DNA of 53,147 nt from an uncultured Pseudomonadota bacterium (GCA_937983055.1 CALJLA010000094.1:1-53147), one strand, 5' to 3'; numbered from the stretch's first letter, positions 8,621 to 19,413 are shown. Made by a program: numbers and translations. Notes: generated from the sequence alone by a model not told the origin.

Positions 8621-9655
<1,035 letters not shown>

Positions 9656-9752
9656 GGGTTGTGCCTCCTGTTGTTGTTGGAATGAGCCGGCCGCAGACAG
9701 CGCCGGACGGGCGTGCCAGCCGGAAGGATAGGCGCTTAGGATCGATGCTGTC

Positions 9753-11552
9753 ATGATCTGCCGCATGCGATGCCGATGGATAAACGGGCTGGCGGTGCGC
9801 GCGGGCCGGCTTGCCGCGCTGCTGGCGGCGGCAATGCTGCTGGCCGGCACGGGCGCAGCATCGGCGCAGCCGATTCGCATCAAGGTGCTCGCCTTCAATG
9901 ATTTCCACGGACAGCTTGCCGCCGGGCGCAGCGTCGGCGGCCGTCCGGTGGGGAGCGCAGCGGTACTCGCGGCGTATCTGAAAGCGGCAATGGCCGGCGT
10001 CGAGACGCGCACCTTCATCGTCAACGCCGGTGACAACATCGGCGCCTCTCCGCTTGCCTCGGCGCTGCTGCGCGACGAGCCGACGCTGGAGTTTCTCAAC
10101 CGGCTGGGCAATCGGCACTGCTCGGTCGACGACCGGCTCAATCCCGACTGCAATCTGGTGAGCACGCCGGGCAATCACGAGTTCGACCGCGGCAGCCGGG
10201 AATTGCTGCGCCAGCTGTTCGGCGGCAACCATGCCGACGGCCCGTTCCTGCGCAATCCGTGGCGCGGCGTGAATCACGCCGTCGTGTCGGCCAACGTGGT
10301 GCACGCGGACGACGGTCGGCCGCTGCTGCCGGCGTTTGCGGTAAAGCGGCTGCGCGTCGCGGATGCGCAGGGCGGGGCGCGCGATTTTCGGGTGGCGTTC
10401 ATCGGCGCGCTGCTGAGGGAAACGCCCGGCATCGTGCCGCCGGATGGCGTAGCCGGTTTGCGCTTTCTGGACGAGGCGGACGCCGTCAACCGCGCGGTCG
10501 TGCAACTCAAGGCGCAGGGCGTGCGCGCGATCGTCCTGCTGATTCATCAGGGCGGTTTCCAGCGGCGCTATCGCGGCTTCACACGACCCGAGCACGCCGG
10601 CGTGTCCGGCCGCATCGTGGACATCGTCGGCCGCCTCGACCCGGAAATCGACCTGGTGGTCTCCGGGCACACGCATGCCTTCACCAACGCGCTGCTGCCC
10701 GCCGCCGGGGGCACCCGGGTGCTGGTTACCCAGGCGTTTTCCGCCGGCAGCGCGTTCGCCGACATCGATCTCGACCTCGACCCGCTCAGCGGCGACGTCG
10801 TCGCCCGGCGCGCACGCATCGTGACGACATATGCCGACGAGGGTCCCGGCCTGTCGCCGGACGCGGCCATCGCGACGCTGGTCGGTGAAGCGCAGGCTGC
10901 GGTGGCGCCGCGCGCGCAGCGGGTGATCGGCCGCTACACCGGCACGATCTCGCGGCGCGCGACACCCTCCGGCGAATCGGCGATGGGCAATCTGATCGCC
11001 GATGCGCAGCGCGCGCGCATGGGCACCGACATTGCGATCGTCAATCCCGGCGGCATCCGTGCCGAGCTGCGCTGCCGCAAAGGCGAGGTGTGCGAGGCGA
11101 GCTACGCGGATGTGTTCGCAGTGCAGCCGCTGGGCAACAGCCTGGTGAAGCTGCAGCTCACCGGCGAGCAGATCGTTCGCCTGCTCGAGCAGCAGTTTCC
11201 GCCCCACCAGCGCAGCGGCAGTATTCGCTTTCTGCAGGTCTCGGGACTGTCCTGGGCCTGGGATGCGGCGCGGGTCGATCCCGAAACCCGGGCCTGCAGC
11301 GCCTGCGTGACCGGGGCGCGCGTCAACGGCCGGCCGCTCGACCCCAAGGAACGCTACACGGTCGCGGTGAACAGCTTTCTCGCCGCGGGCGGCGATCGCT
11401 TCGGCATGCTCGACGAAGGCGTGAGCCTCGGCGGCGGCCCGCTCGATGTCGAGGTCCTGGCCGATTACCTCGCCGGTTTGCCGCAGCCGTTCAGCGCGCC
11501 GGAGACCGGTGCGCGCATCCGGCGACAAGGTCCGTCTGCCGGGGCGCGCTAG
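9753..11552 (+). CDS. Periplasmic 5'-nucleotidase / UshA-like metallophosphatase
   Basis: 599 residues with a cleavable signal peptide (hydrophobic AALLAAAMLLAGTGAASA, cut probably after ASA). The N-terminal calcineurin-like domain has the metal ligands in LAFNDFHGQL, NAGDNIGASP, STPGNHEFD and VSGHTHAF. The C-terminal 5'-nucleotidase domain (about 390-560) has SGESAMGNLIADAQR and IVNPGGIRAEL. This is the architecture of UshA-type enzymes that dephosphorylate extracellular nucleotides. The start is uncertain because no good ribosome site precedes ATG 9753; ATG 9768 is an alternative. It is divergent from the aldo/keto reductase gene. Confidence 0.92.
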   Translation: MICRMRCRWINGLAVRAGRLAALLAAAMLLAGTGAASAQPIRIKVLAFNDFHGQLAAGRSVGGRPVGSAAVLAAYLKAAMAGVETRTFIVNAGDNIGASPLASALLRDEPTLEFLNRLGNRHCSVDDRLNPDCNLVSTPGNHEFDRGSRELLRQLFGGNHADGPFLRNPWRGVNHAVVSANVVHADDGRPLLPAFAVKRLRVADAQGGARDFRVAFIGALLRETPGIVPPDGVAGLRFLDEADAVNRAVVQLKAQGVRAIVLLIHQGGFQRRYRGFTRPEHAGVSGRIVDIVGRLDPEIDLVVSGHTHAFTNALLPAAGGTRVLVTQAFSAGSAFADIDLDLDPLSGDVVARRARIVTTYADEGPGLSPDAAIATLVGEAQAAVAPRAQRVIGRYTGTISRRATPSGESAMGNLIADAQRARMGTDIAIVNPGGIRAELRCRKGEVCEASYADVFAVQPLGNSLVKLQLTGEQIVRLLEQQFPPHQRSGSIRFLQVSGLSWAWDAARVDPETRACSACVTGARVNGRPLDPKERYTVAVNSFLAAGGDRFGMLDEGVSLGGGPLDVEVLADYLAGLPQPFSAPETGARIRRQGPSAGAR

Positions 11553-11704
11553 CGGCGATTCGGCGGCCGGTCGATATTGACTGGCGAGATACCGGGGCGG
11601 AGACTTTGCATTCCTGACGTTCGCCGAACCGGGATGCATCCCGCGCCGGGGAACCGTACCGCCCGCGGCGTGCGATTGCTCCCGATTCGTTCAAGGAGGT
11701 CGCC

Positions 11705-13351
11705 ATGAAGCGCCCGCTTATATATGCGATTGCAGTAGGGGCTTGGCTGCTGTTCGGTGTCGCCGCAGCCCATGAAGACGACGACGCCCCGCAAGGCAAA
11801 CCCCCGGAAAAGCTCGGCACGGTCGATTTCAAGGTGTCTTGCACGCCGCAGGCGCAGCAGCGCTTCAACCGCGCGATGGCCTTGTTTCACTCGTTCTGGT
11901 TCGACCCGGCGAAGCGCGCCTTCGCCGAGGTGCTCGCGGCGGATCCGGGCTGCGCGATGGCCCACTGGGGTATTGCCATGATGTCGATGGGCAATCCATT
12001 CGCCTGGCCGGTGCCGCCGGCCGCCATGAAAGTAGCCGCCGCCGCGCTGGCCGAGGCGCAGCGGGTGGGCGCGCGCAGCGAGCGCGAGCGCGACTACATT
12101 GCCGCGCTGGCGGAGTTCCTGCGCGACTGGGAGACGGTCGACCACCGCACCCGCGTGGTCGCCTTCGAGCAGGCGATGGCCGGGGTGGCGGCGCGCCATG
12201 CGAACGACGACGAGGCGCAGATTCTCTATGCGCTCGTCCTCAACGCCGCGGCTGTACCCACCGACAAGACGTTCGCGAAGCAGCTCAAAGCCGCCGACAT
12301 ACTCGAGCCGCTGTTTCGCAAGTACCCCGATCATCCGGGCGTGACCCATTACCTGATTCATACCTACGACTACGCCGAGCTGGCCGAGCGGGGCCTGCCG
12401 GCCGCGCGCCTCTACGCCAGCATCGCGCCCTCGGTGCCGCATGCGCTGCACATGCCCTCGCACATCTTTTCCCGGGTGGGCTTATGGCACGAGCTGATCG
12501 ACGGCAATCGCCTGTCGTATTCCGCCGCCAAGAACGAGCTCAAGGACAGCACCCTCGGCGTGGGCGCCTACGATGCGCTGCATGCCATGGATTACATGGT
12601 CTTCGGCCATCTGCAGCTGGCGCAGGACCGGGCGGCGCGGGCGCTGCTCGAGGAGGCGCTGGCCATCCGCAAGGTCAACGTCGAGAATTTCCCCGCGGCC
12701 TACGCGCTGGCGGCGATTCCGGCGCGCTACGCGCTGGAGCGCGGCGACTGGGCACAGGCCGCGGCACTGCAGCTGTCGCCGCCGGACCTGGCCTGGAACC
12801 GGTTTCCGCACGCCGAGAGCATTCTTGTCTTCGCGCGCGCGCTGGGCGCGGCGCGCAACGGCGACGCTGCCGCGGCTCGCCGAGACCTGGCGCGCCTCGA
12901 GGCGCTGAAGGAGCAGCTGCTCGGCGCCAAGAACGCGTACTGGGCGGGGCAGACCGCGTTTCAGATTACCGCCGTCCAGGCCTGGGTGGCGCTCGCCGAG
13001 GGGCGCGGCGAGGACGCGCTGCGGCTGATGCAGCTTGCCGCCGAACAGGAGGAGGCCAGCGACAAGCATCCGGTGACGCCGGGCAGTATCGTGCCCTGTC
13101 GCGAACTGCTTGGCGAACTGCTGGCGATGCGCGGACAGCCGGCGCAGGCGCTGGCCGAATTCGAACGCTCGCTCGGGCGCGACCCGAACCGCCTGCGTGC
13201 CCTGTATGGCGCGGCGCGGGCGGCGGAACTGGCGGGCGATCAGGCCAGGGCGCGCAGTTACTACGAGAAGCTGGAAACGCTGACCGCAACGCGCGACAGC
13301 GACCGGCCCGAGTTGCAGCGGGCGCGGGCCTATCGCGCGGCACGGTCCTGA
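11705..13351 (+). CDS. Exported tetratricopeptide-repeat protein
   Basis: 548 residues with an N-terminal signal peptide (LIYAIAVGAWLLFGVAAAH) and a very strong ribosome site, AAGGAGGT. The mature protein is helical with TPR-like repeats: AQQRFNRAMALFHSFWFDPAKRAF near the start (a soluble whole-protein TPR layout) and clear repeats at the C terminus (PAQALAEFERSLGRDPNRLRALYGAARA). His and Cys residues (PHALHMPSHIFSR, VTHYLIHTYDY) cluster in the middle and could bind a metal. The function is not known. It is preceded by a 152-base intergenic stretch and stands alone. Confidence 0.75.
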   Translation: MKRPLIYAIAVGAWLLFGVAAAHEDDDAPQGKPPEKLGTVDFKVSCTPQAQQRFNRAMALFHSFWFDPAKRAFAEVLAADPGCAMAHWGIAMMSMGNPFAWPVPPAAMKVAAAALAEAQRVGARSERERDYIAALAEFLRDWETVDHRTRVVAFEQAMAGVAARHANDDEAQILYALVLNAAAVPTDKTFAKQLKAADILEPLFRKYPDHPGVTHYLIHTYDYAELAERGLPAARLYASIAPSVPHALHMPSHIFSRVGLWHELIDGNRLSYSAAKNELKDSTLGVGAYDALHAMDYMVFGHLQLAQDRAARALLEEALAIRKVNVENFPAAYALAAIPARYALERGDWAQAAALQLSPPDLAWNRFPHAESILVFARALGAARNGDAAAARRDLARLEALKEQLLGAKNAYWAGQTAFQITAVQAWVALAEGRGEDALRLMQLAAEQEEASDKHPVTPGSIVPCRELLGELLAMRGQPAQALAEFERSLGRDPNRLRALYGAARAAELAGDQARARSYYEKLETLTATRDSDRPELQRARAYRAARS

Positions 13352-13372
13352 ACGCGCGCGGCGCCGGCAGGC

Positions 13373-13591
13373 CTATTGCCTGGGCTTGCAGGCGTTCTGC
13401 AGCGCCTGCGCCTCGCAGTATTCCTGGGTGCGGTACGGGCTTTCCGCCAGACAGTTCTTGACGTACCGGCGCGCGGCCTCCGGGTCGGCGCAGTCGTCGA
13501 ATTTGTCGCCGGCCAGTGCGGTCTGCGCGAGCGACAGCAGCGCTGCGCACAGCGCGGCCGCAAGCGGGCGACCGACGCGGCGGGCATTCAT
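13373..13591 (-). CDS. Small exported four-cysteine protein
   Basis: 72 residues. A typical Sec signal peptide (AAALCAALLSLAQTALA) is followed by about 45 mature residues with four Cys (DDC, KNC, EYC, NAC), spaced to form two disulfides in the periplasm. It converges with the TPR gene, 21 bases from its stop. There is no recognisable family; the periplasmic location and disulfides are inference from the sequence pattern. Confidence 0.6.
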   Translation of the reverse strand: MNARRVGRPLAAALCAALLSLAQTALAGDKFDDCADPEAARRYVKNCLAESPYRTQEYCEAQALQNACKPRQ

Positions 13592-13660
13592 GAACTTCTC
13601 TTCGGATTCGGATCGCGCCCGAAGTGTGTAAGGGCAGCGTCGGCGGCGCGTTGACCGGGA

Positions 13661-14494
13661 TCAAGCCGGTCCGGAACGGCCGGCGGGCGCGATATCGACC
13701 GTGAGTCCGGGGTCGAAGCGCGGATTCTCGTAGCGCACCCACGACGCCGCGCCGCCGACCTGGCTTTCCCACCAGTTTGAGGTGCGATAGCCCATCGGGT
13801 TCGCCAGCACCCGGGTGCCGTTGACCCTGTAGTCGAAACCGTCGTGGGTGTGGCCGTGGATCCACAGTTCGGCCCGGCCCATCAGCGCCTGCAGGTCGGA
13901 GACGAAACCCGCGCTGGTGAGGTGCTGCGCCCAGCGTGGATGCAGGCTGCCCGGGTGCGGTGCGTGGTGGGTGATGACCACGGTGGGTCCGTCGAACGGC
14001 TCGGCAAGGCTTGCTTCCAGGAACGCACGTGCCGCACGGTGCAGGTCGATGGTCTCCTCCGGCGTCAGGCACCTGCCGTTTGCCGAGCGGATCGCGCGGA
14101 AGTCGACCAGATGGCGCAGCGACTCCCGCATCGCCTCGCCAGCCCGTTCGCGGCCGAACAGATCGAAATCGGTCCACAGCGTGCTGCCGATGAAGCGAAC
14201 GCCGTCGAGCGCCAGGCAGTCGTTGTCCAGCAGCCGGACGTTGGGGCTGCGCGCCGCGCGCGCGCGCAGGTCGCGCCCGACGCCTGCCAGGTCGCCGCCG
14301 TAGTACTCATGATTTCCGGGGACGTACAGCACCGTCTGGTCGCGAAAGCTGCGCTCGGCCCAGTCGAAGGCGCGGGCGCCGACGTGGATGTCGCCGGCGA
14401 TGACCACCACGTCGGCGCCGGTCTCCGGCAGCGCGAGCGGTGGATGCCGGTCGGAAAACTCCAGGTGAAGATCGGAGAGAACGTGAATTCGCAT
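13661..14494 (-). CDS. Calcineurin-like metallophosphoesterase
   Basis: 277 residues. The five metallophosphoesterase blocks are in order: LSDLHLEF, VIAGDIHVGA, YVPGNHEYYGG, VVITHHAPH and WIHGHTHDGFDY. No signal peptide, so cytoplasmic. ATG 14494 gives the N terminus MRIHVLSDLH expected for the family; ATG 14506 would add four residues and has no better ribosome site. The substrate (nucleotide, phosphodiester or phosphoprotein) is unknown. The ChaC-like gene ends 38 bases upstream on the same strand, so both may be in one transcript. Confidence 0.92.
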   Translation of the reverse strand: MRIHVLSDLHLEFSDRHPPLALPETGADVVVIAGDIHVGARAFDWAERSFRDQTVLYVPGNHEYYGGDLAGVGRDLRARAARSPNVRLLDNDCLALDGVRFIGSTLWTDFDLFGRERAGEAMRESLRHLVDFRAIRSANGRCLTPEETIDLHRAARAFLEASLAEPFDGPTVVITHHAPHPGSLHPRWAQHLTSAGFVSDLQALMGRAELWIHGHTHDGFDYRVNGTRVLANPMGYRTSNWWESQVGGAASWVRYENPRFDPGLTVDIAPAGRSGPA

Positions 14495-14532
14495 GGACGA
14501 TTCCATCGACGCGCCGATGCGCGCGCAAGCCG

Positions 14533-15210
14533 CTACACGGTGATGGTCTGCTCCCGGCCGAGCAGCGCGGCCAGCTTGCTCAGGCGGCGATCGGGCAGGC
14601 CGTGAGACTCGAGGCTGCGGGCGGTCTGGATGAGATAGTCGGCGCAGCTGCCGTAGTGTCCCGCGGCGCGCGCCGCGATCGAAAGAATCTGGGCATCGTT
14701 CAGGCGGCCGGTGTAGCCCGGATGACGGCGGTTCACGGTGAACGCGATCGCGCGTGTACGCTGGCCATCGAACTCGGCGTTCACCCAGCGCGGCCGGTAG
14801 GTGCCGCCGATCATCTCGCGCCGCCACAGCAGCAGCAGATCCTCCGCCTGCGACGATGCATGCAGGCGATAGACGACGCCGTGGCAGCAGCCGCCGCGGT
14901 CGAGCCCGAGCACCAGGCCGGGTACCTGCGGCGAGCCGCGGTTCACTCGCGACCAGACGTAGAACCCGCGGTGATAGCCGTGAACGCGCGCGGTGTGCCG
15001 CTCGGCGTACTCCATCAGCGGATTCCAGATGAGCGAGCCGTAGCCGAACACCCAGACCGGCGCGCCCGGCCGGTGGGACGCCATCGTTTCGGCCAGGGAA
15101 TGCGCCACGGCCTCGTCGGACAGGAGCAGGTGGCCGTGCCCGGCGGCGCGCACCGCGGCGCGCACGCCGTCCCGCTGCAGAACCGCGCGGTCGACCTTGC
15201 TCATCTCCAT
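14533..15210 (-). CDS. ChaC-like gamma-glutamylcyclotransferase
   Basis: 225 residues, close to the length of E. coli ChaC. The diagnostic substrate-binding loop VFGYGSLIWNP is near residue 53, and a conserved acidic residue follows in RREMIGGTYRPRWV. The family converts gamma-glutamyl peptides, mainly glutathione, into 5-oxoproline and the remaining dipeptide, in the cytoplasm. It shares direction with the metallophosphoesterase downstream. The family call is firm; glutathione as substrate is by family knowledge. Confidence 0.9.
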   Translation of the reverse strand: MEMSKVDRAVLQRDGVRAAVRAAGHGHLLLSDEAVAHSLAETMASHRPGAPVWVFGYGSLIWNPLMEYAERHTARVHGYHRGFYVWSRVNRGSPQVPGLVLGLDRGGCCHGVVYRLHASSQAEDLLLLWRREMIGGTYRPRWVNAEFDGQRTRAIAFTVNRRHPGYTGRLNDAQILSIAARAAGHYGSCADYLIQTARSLESHGLPDRRLSKLAALLGREQTITV

Positions 15211-15281
15211 CCGGGGAATACGCTCACCCGGACATTATTGCAGGCGGCACTGGCGCGCGGCCACTGCGCGCGGCGAACGGG

Positions 15282-16055
15282 TCAGCGCGTTAGCTCCCGG
15301 TAGGCGTGCCAGGTCGCATGTCCGAGCCACGGCAGAATCACGATCAGCCCGATGAGCAGCGTGGCAAAGCCGACCGCCGCCAGAATCGCGATGACGGTCG
15401 CCCATACCAGCATCGGCAGCGGATGGGCGGCGACCGTGCGCACGCTCGCGCCGATGGCCTGGCGCACGCCGATATCGCGATCGAACAGCATCGGCGCCGA
15501 GGTTGCCGAAAGGACGAAGGCGACCAGGGCAAACAGTGCGCCGGTGACCATGTAGGTCATCAGAAAGCCGGAGCCGGCCCAGTCGACGATGGTGCGGTAG
15601 AAGGTTTCGCCCGGCGGTGGCGGCGCGGTCATGAAACTGCCGGCGAACATCGCGTTCGACGTCAGCACCCAGGCGATGGCGACGATGCCAAGCACTGCGC
15701 CCAGCCGCGCCAGCGGCCAGCGCCGCGCCGTCGCGCCTTCGAGCGCGGCATCAAAGCTGGCGGCCTGGCCGCGCTCGCGCCGGCGCGACAACTCGTAGAA
15801 GCCGGCGCCCAGCACCGGCGCCACCAGCAGAAAGACCGAAATCGCCGCCGCCAGCAGGTTGATCTGCGTGCTGCAGAACATCAGGATCAGCCAGCCCAGC
15901 GCCGCGAGGATCGCGCCCTGCGCTGCTGCGGGACCCGGATTGGCGGCGAAATCGCGCCAGCCGAGCGCAAGCCAGTGCAGGGCACGCAGCGCGTCGACGC
16001 GGCTACCGTGCGGCCGTTCGGCGGGATGCTCGAGCGTATCGATCGCTTTTGCCAT
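15282..16055 (-). CDS. DUF2189 family integral membrane protein
   Basis: 257 residues with about six membrane segments (for example LGWLILMFCSTQINLLAAAI, LGAVLGIVAIAWVL, and the end segment LLIGLIVILPWLGHATWHAYREL). The closing WLGHATWHAYREL and the early LGWRDFAANP segment are typical of the DUF2189 family found in proteobacteria. The start at ATG 16055 has an AGGAGGAG ribosome site. The function is not known. It is divergent from the exported-protein gene at 16220. Confidence 0.85.
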   Translation of the reverse strand: MAKAIDTLEHPAERPHGSRVDALRALHWLALGWRDFAANPGPAAAQGAILAALGWLILMFCSTQINLLAAAISVFLLVAPVLGAGFYELSRRRERGQAASFDAALEGATARRWPLARLGAVLGIVAIAWVLTSNAMFAGSFMTAPPPPGETFYRTIVDWAGSGFLMTYMVTGALFALVAFVLSATSAPMLFDRDIGVRQAIGASVRTVAAHPLPMLVWATVIAILAAVGFATLLIGLIVILPWLGHATWHAYRELTR

Positions 16056-16219
16056 ATTCTCCTCCTTGTCACAGTCGGGCCTCGCTGCCGCCACGGCTGG
16101 CGCGGCACGTCTGCGCCTATTGTCCGCCTCGACGGCGAGCGCACAACCCCCGCGCGGCGCAAGGTATCCTTGCCACGTGGCGGTGCGCGTGTTGCGGTGC
16201 CGCGAAGGGAGATCTGAAC

Positions 16220-17149
16220 ATGCAGCAGCAGCGCCCGCCCACCGTGCCGTTGGTGATGTTGATCGTCGCCTTGTGCGCCGTGAGCGGCGCACGCGCGCAA
16301 GCGCCGGCGGCGCTTGCCGAGCGCATCCAGGCCTCGTGGTGCACCGCGCCGCACGACGACTACCGGCGCGGCGCACCGGTGATCGAGATCCGCCAGTTGC
16401 GCGAGGCGCGGCTCATCGATCGCGGCGCCGCCGGGTCGGGAGCGGCCATCGCGGCGCGCATGCGCTCGGTGCTGGTGTCGGCAGGCAGCCTGCGCGTCGA
16501 GTTCGTCGGCGCCTGGGTCGAATATCGCTTCGACGTGCTCGACGCGACCCAATTGCTCGACACTTCGATCGGCCTGGCGCTGACGCTGATCGGCGAGCAG
16601 TTGCGAGTTGCCTACAAGTACGGCGGCTCCGAATCCTATTTGCACCGGCGCTGCGGTGCGGCGGAGATCGATCCGGTCGCCGGTGAACGATTGCCCGCGC
16701 AAATCAGTGCGGCGCAGGAAGGCACGGCACCGCAGGGCGCGGCGCAGGCGCGCGAGGGCGGCGAGTCCGCGCCTTCCGAGGCGCGGGTGCCCGACACGGC
16801 AGCTTCACCGGCGGATGAGAATGCGCGCTCGGCACAGCTCAACCGCTCATACTGCCTCGCGATGGAGCGCACCGCGGCCGGTTTCTTTTCCCTCGCGAAC
16901 CGTTGCACTTCCGCAGCGAACTACACTTATTGTATTGTCGGGCCAAGCACGGCAAACGGCAGGCTGGCGCGATGCGCGGCCGCGGCCGGCGAGCAGCTTG
17001 GCGTGAGCAGCGGCTATCTGAACGCGGGCGAGCGCGCCTACCTGAGCATGCCGGTGACCGACAAGGGGCAGGTCGTGTGGTTTGCATGCGAATATCCGGC
17101 GACGCCGGTGCTGACCGGGACGCAGCCTTCGCGCGGATACTGCCGATGA
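16220..17149 (+). CDS. Exported hypothetical protein with Cys-containing C-terminal domain
   Basis: 309 residues. A Sec signal peptide (VPLVMLIVALCAVSGARAQA) is followed by a domain of about 120 residues, a low-complexity Ala/Gly/Glu linker (about 160-205) and a C-terminal domain with six Cys (SYCLAM, RCTSAANYTYC, RCAAAA, FACEYP, GYCR). The Cys number suggests three disulfides in the periplasm. The C-terminal domain alone may be a small binding module. I do not recognise a family. GGGAGA upstream is a plausible ribosome site. The gene begins a plus-strand run with the two small genes that follow. Confidence 0.65.
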   Translation: MQQQRPPTVPLVMLIVALCAVSGARAQAPAALAERIQASWCTAPHDDYRRGAPVIEIRQLREARLIDRGAAGSGAAIAARMRSVLVSAGSLRVEFVGAWVEYRFDVLDATQLLDTSIGLALTLIGEQLRVAYKYGGSESYLHRRCGAAEIDPVAGERLPAQISAAQEGTAPQGAAQAREGGESAPSEARVPDTAASPADENARSAQLNRSYCLAMERTAAGFFSLANRCTSAANYTYCIVGPSTANGRLARCAAAAGEQLGVSSGYLNAGERAYLSMPVTDKGQVVWFACEYPATPVLTGTQPSRGYCR

Positions 17150-17188
17150 GCGCGGTACTTTGCCGCCGATATGAGCAGGAGAAAAGCC

Positions 17189-17440
17189 ATGAGCAAGTCA
17201 GACGCGAAAGGACGGGGCGGTCCGGCAAGCCGACCGGGCAAAAGCGGGCGTCGGCCGAATGAGGCCGAGGCGGGCGACACGGGCGAAAGCGAACCTGCGT
17301 CGGAACGCCGCCTGCGCGCACTGATCCAGGACATGGACCGGCATGACGAGGAAGTCGAAGAAAATCTTGACACCGGACTCGACGAAGATCTCGGCGAGAC
17401 CGCCGCGCGCTGGTCGAACGACTCGCCCGACGACAATTGA
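17189..17440 (+). CDS. Small highly charged hypothetical protein
   Basis: 83 residues, rich in Lys/Arg/Gly at the N terminus and in Asp/Glu at the C terminus (DMDRHDEEVEENLDTGLDEDLGE), probably largely disordered, with no membrane or signal segment. The ATG at 17189 has AGGAG at the right distance; an in-frame ATG at 17171 overlaps that site and is less likely. It lies 39 bases after the exported protein gene. Function unknown. Confidence 0.55.
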   Translation: MSKSDAKGRGGPASRPGKSGRRPNEAEAGDTGESEPASERRLRALIQDMDRHDEEVEENLDTGLDEDLGETAARWSNDSPDDN

Positions 17441-17528
17441 CCGCGGCGGCGCCACGCGCGCCCGCCGTTGATGCGGCGCATGCGGACCGGCTGAATCAAT
17501 CGAAACTGTTCACTGGAGCCATTGCCCG

Positions 17529-17981
17529 ATGATCTTCCCCAGCACGATGCGTTTTCCTGTGGCGCCTGGGCTGCGCGCGGCGCTGGCCGCGCTGCTCATG
17601 TCGCTGTGCGCCCCGCTGTCCGCGGCTGGCGGCGAAGCGGCCGCCTGGGCGCAAGGACTCAGGCATATCAGCGCCGAGGACGGGCTCACGCTGCTGAGAA
17701 TTTCGCACGACCTGTTCCCCGACTCGCCGCGCGACGACGCGGCGTTTCGCGCCTGCATCGACGGATTCGATCGCGCGGCGGCCGACCCGGACGAACGCGC
17801 CGCGATCGACGATGCGATGAGCATGGTGCTGGGCGCCTCGCGCCGCATGGGCTACATGTCCTACGTCGAGATTGCCGACGAGTACGAACGGCCCCGGCTG
17901 GCGAGAATGCTGGCTGACGGCCGCTGGATGCGCGGCTTCAGGCAGGGCATGCAGGAGTGCCTGGCGCCCCGGGACGCCTAG
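17529..17981 (+). CDS. Exported hypothetical protein
   Basis: 150 residues with an N-terminal signal peptide (LRAALAALLMSLCAPLSAAGG) and a mature helical domain (DGLTLLRISHDLFPDSP, then MSMVLGASRRMGYMSYVEIADEYERPRLARML). Two Cys remain in the mature part (RACIDGF and QECLAP), so one disulfide is possible. No family recognised. It lies between the small charged protein and the MFS transporter, all on the plus strand. Confidence 0.6.
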   Translation: MIFPSTMRFPVAPGLRAALAALLMSLCAPLSAAGGEAAAWAQGLRHISAEDGLTLLRISHDLFPDSPRDDAAFRACIDGFDRAAADPDERAAIDDAMSMVLGASRRMGYMSYVEIADEYERPRLARMLADGRWMRGFRQGMQECLAPRDA

Positions 17982-18072
17982 CACCTCTGCGCCGTAGCGC
18001 CCCACAACCGCGGTCGGATCGGCCCGGGCGGCTGCGCACGGCATGGCACAATCGCCCGCTCACGGAGCGGCG

Positions 18073-19326
18073 ATGATGCGGGCAACGCAATCCTTCTGGC
18101 TGGGCGGTTCCGAGTCACCCTATGCGTGGGCGAGACTCGCGACCGCGCTGCTGCTATCCACCATCGGCGGCGTCGGCATGTGGTCGGTGGTGGTCGCGCT
18201 GCCGGCCGTCCAGCAGGAGTTCGGCATCGCGCGCGGCGATGCCTCGTTGCCGTACACGATGACCATGGTCGGCTTCGGCCTGGGCGGAATTCTGATGGGC
18301 CGTGCCGCCGATCGCTTCGGCATCGCGCCGCCCCTGCTGGTCGGCGCCGTGGCGCTGGCGCTCGGGTACGCGGCCGCTGCGATGTCCGCCGGCCTGTGGC
18401 AGTACGCACTGGCCCAGGGGCTGCTGATCGGCTTCGGCAGCTCGGCCACCTTCGCGCCGCTGCTGGCCGACACCTCGCACTGGTTCACCCGCCGGCGCGG
18501 CATAGCCGTCGGCATCTTCGCGAGTGGCAACTATCTGGCGGGCACGCTGTGGCCGCCGGTGGTGCAGCACTTCATCGCGGAAGCCGGCTGGCGGGCCACG
18601 TTCATGGGTATCGCGGCGTTCTGCGCGCTGACCATGCTGCCGGTGGCGCTTGCGTTGCGCCGGCGCGCGCCGGAATTCGAAGTTGCGCCGGCCGCCGGGC
18701 TGCGCCCGGCGGCTTGGTCGCCGCGCCCGCTCGGGCTGTCGCCATCGGCGCTGCAGACCCTGCTGATCGTTGCCGGCGCGAGCTGCTGCGTGGCGATGTC
18801 GATGCCCCAGGTGCATCTGGTCGCCTATTGCGGTGATCTCGGTTATGGCGCGGCGCGCGGCGCGCAGATGCTGTCGCTGATGCTCGCCTGCGGCATCGTC
18901 AGCCGCCTGGTGTTCGGCTGGATATCCGACCGCATCGGCGGGTTGCGCACGCTGCTGATCGGCTCGGGCATGCAGTGCCTCGCGCTGTTCCTGTTTCTGC
19001 CGTTCGACGGGCTGGTGTCGCTGTATGTGATCTCGGCGCTGTTCGGTCTTTTCCAGGGCGGCATCGTCCCCTCGTACGCCTTCATCGTCCGCGAGTATTT
19101 CACGCCGAAGGAGGCCGGCATGCGGGTCGGCATGGTCATCACCGCGACCCTGTTCGGCATGGCGCTCGGCGGCTGGATGTCGGGGGCAATCTTCGACGTC
19201 ACGGGTTCGTACGACGCGGCGTTCGTCAACGGCATCGCGTTCAATCTGCTCAATCTGTCGATTGCCGCCTGGCTGCTGCGACGCAGCCTGCGCAGCCTGC
19301 AGCCGATGCCCGCAAGCGCGGCCTGA
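18073..19326 (+). CDS. MFS transporter
   Basis: 417 residues with 12 predicted membrane helices, a major facilitator of the oxalate/formate or cyanate-transporter-like group. The loop 2-3 motif GRAADRFGIAPP and the second-half equivalent GWISDRIGGLRTLL are visible. A long central loop (about 190-225) separates the halves. The start at ATG 18073 is chosen for the GGAG site 5 bases upstream; an in-frame ATG at 18043 lacks one. The substrate is unknown, probably a small organic anion. The gene is followed by an exported protein and a crotonase gene on the same strand. Confidence 0.92.
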   Translation: MMRATQSFWLGGSESPYAWARLATALLLSTIGGVGMWSVVVALPAVQQEFGIARGDASLPYTMTMVGFGLGGILMGRAADRFGIAPPLLVGAVALALGYAAAAMSAGLWQYALAQGLLIGFGSSATFAPLLADTSHWFTRRRGIAVGIFASGNYLAGTLWPPVVQHFIAEAGWRATFMGIAAFCALTMLPVALALRRRAPEFEVAPAAGLRPAAWSPRPLGLSPSALQTLLIVAGASCCVAMSMPQVHLVAYCGDLGYGAARGAQMLSLMLACGIVSRLVFGWISDRIGGLRTLLIGSGMQCLALFLFLPFDGLVSLYVISALFGLFQGGIVPSYAFIVREYFTPKEAGMRVGMVITATLFGMALGGWMSGAIFDVTGSYDAAFVNGIAFNLLNLSIAAWLLRRSLRSLQPMPASAA

Positions 19327-19413
19327 GCGGGCGGGCCTGTTCCTGCGCGCCTGCTTCACGGACAATGACGCACCAAAGGGGGCAACCTGAAATCCGAGGA
19401 GGCAAGTCGCGTC

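Noticed and set aside
11630..11643. CGGGATGCATCCCG palindrome upstream of the TPR gene
   Set aside because: A perfect 14-bp palindrome, but GC-rich palindromes are frequent in this base composition and there is no regulator gene nearby to connect it with.
13365..13382. Terminator between the TPR gene and the small Cys protein
   Set aside because: CAGGC/GCCTG can pair over a five-base loop but the stem is short and has no T tract.
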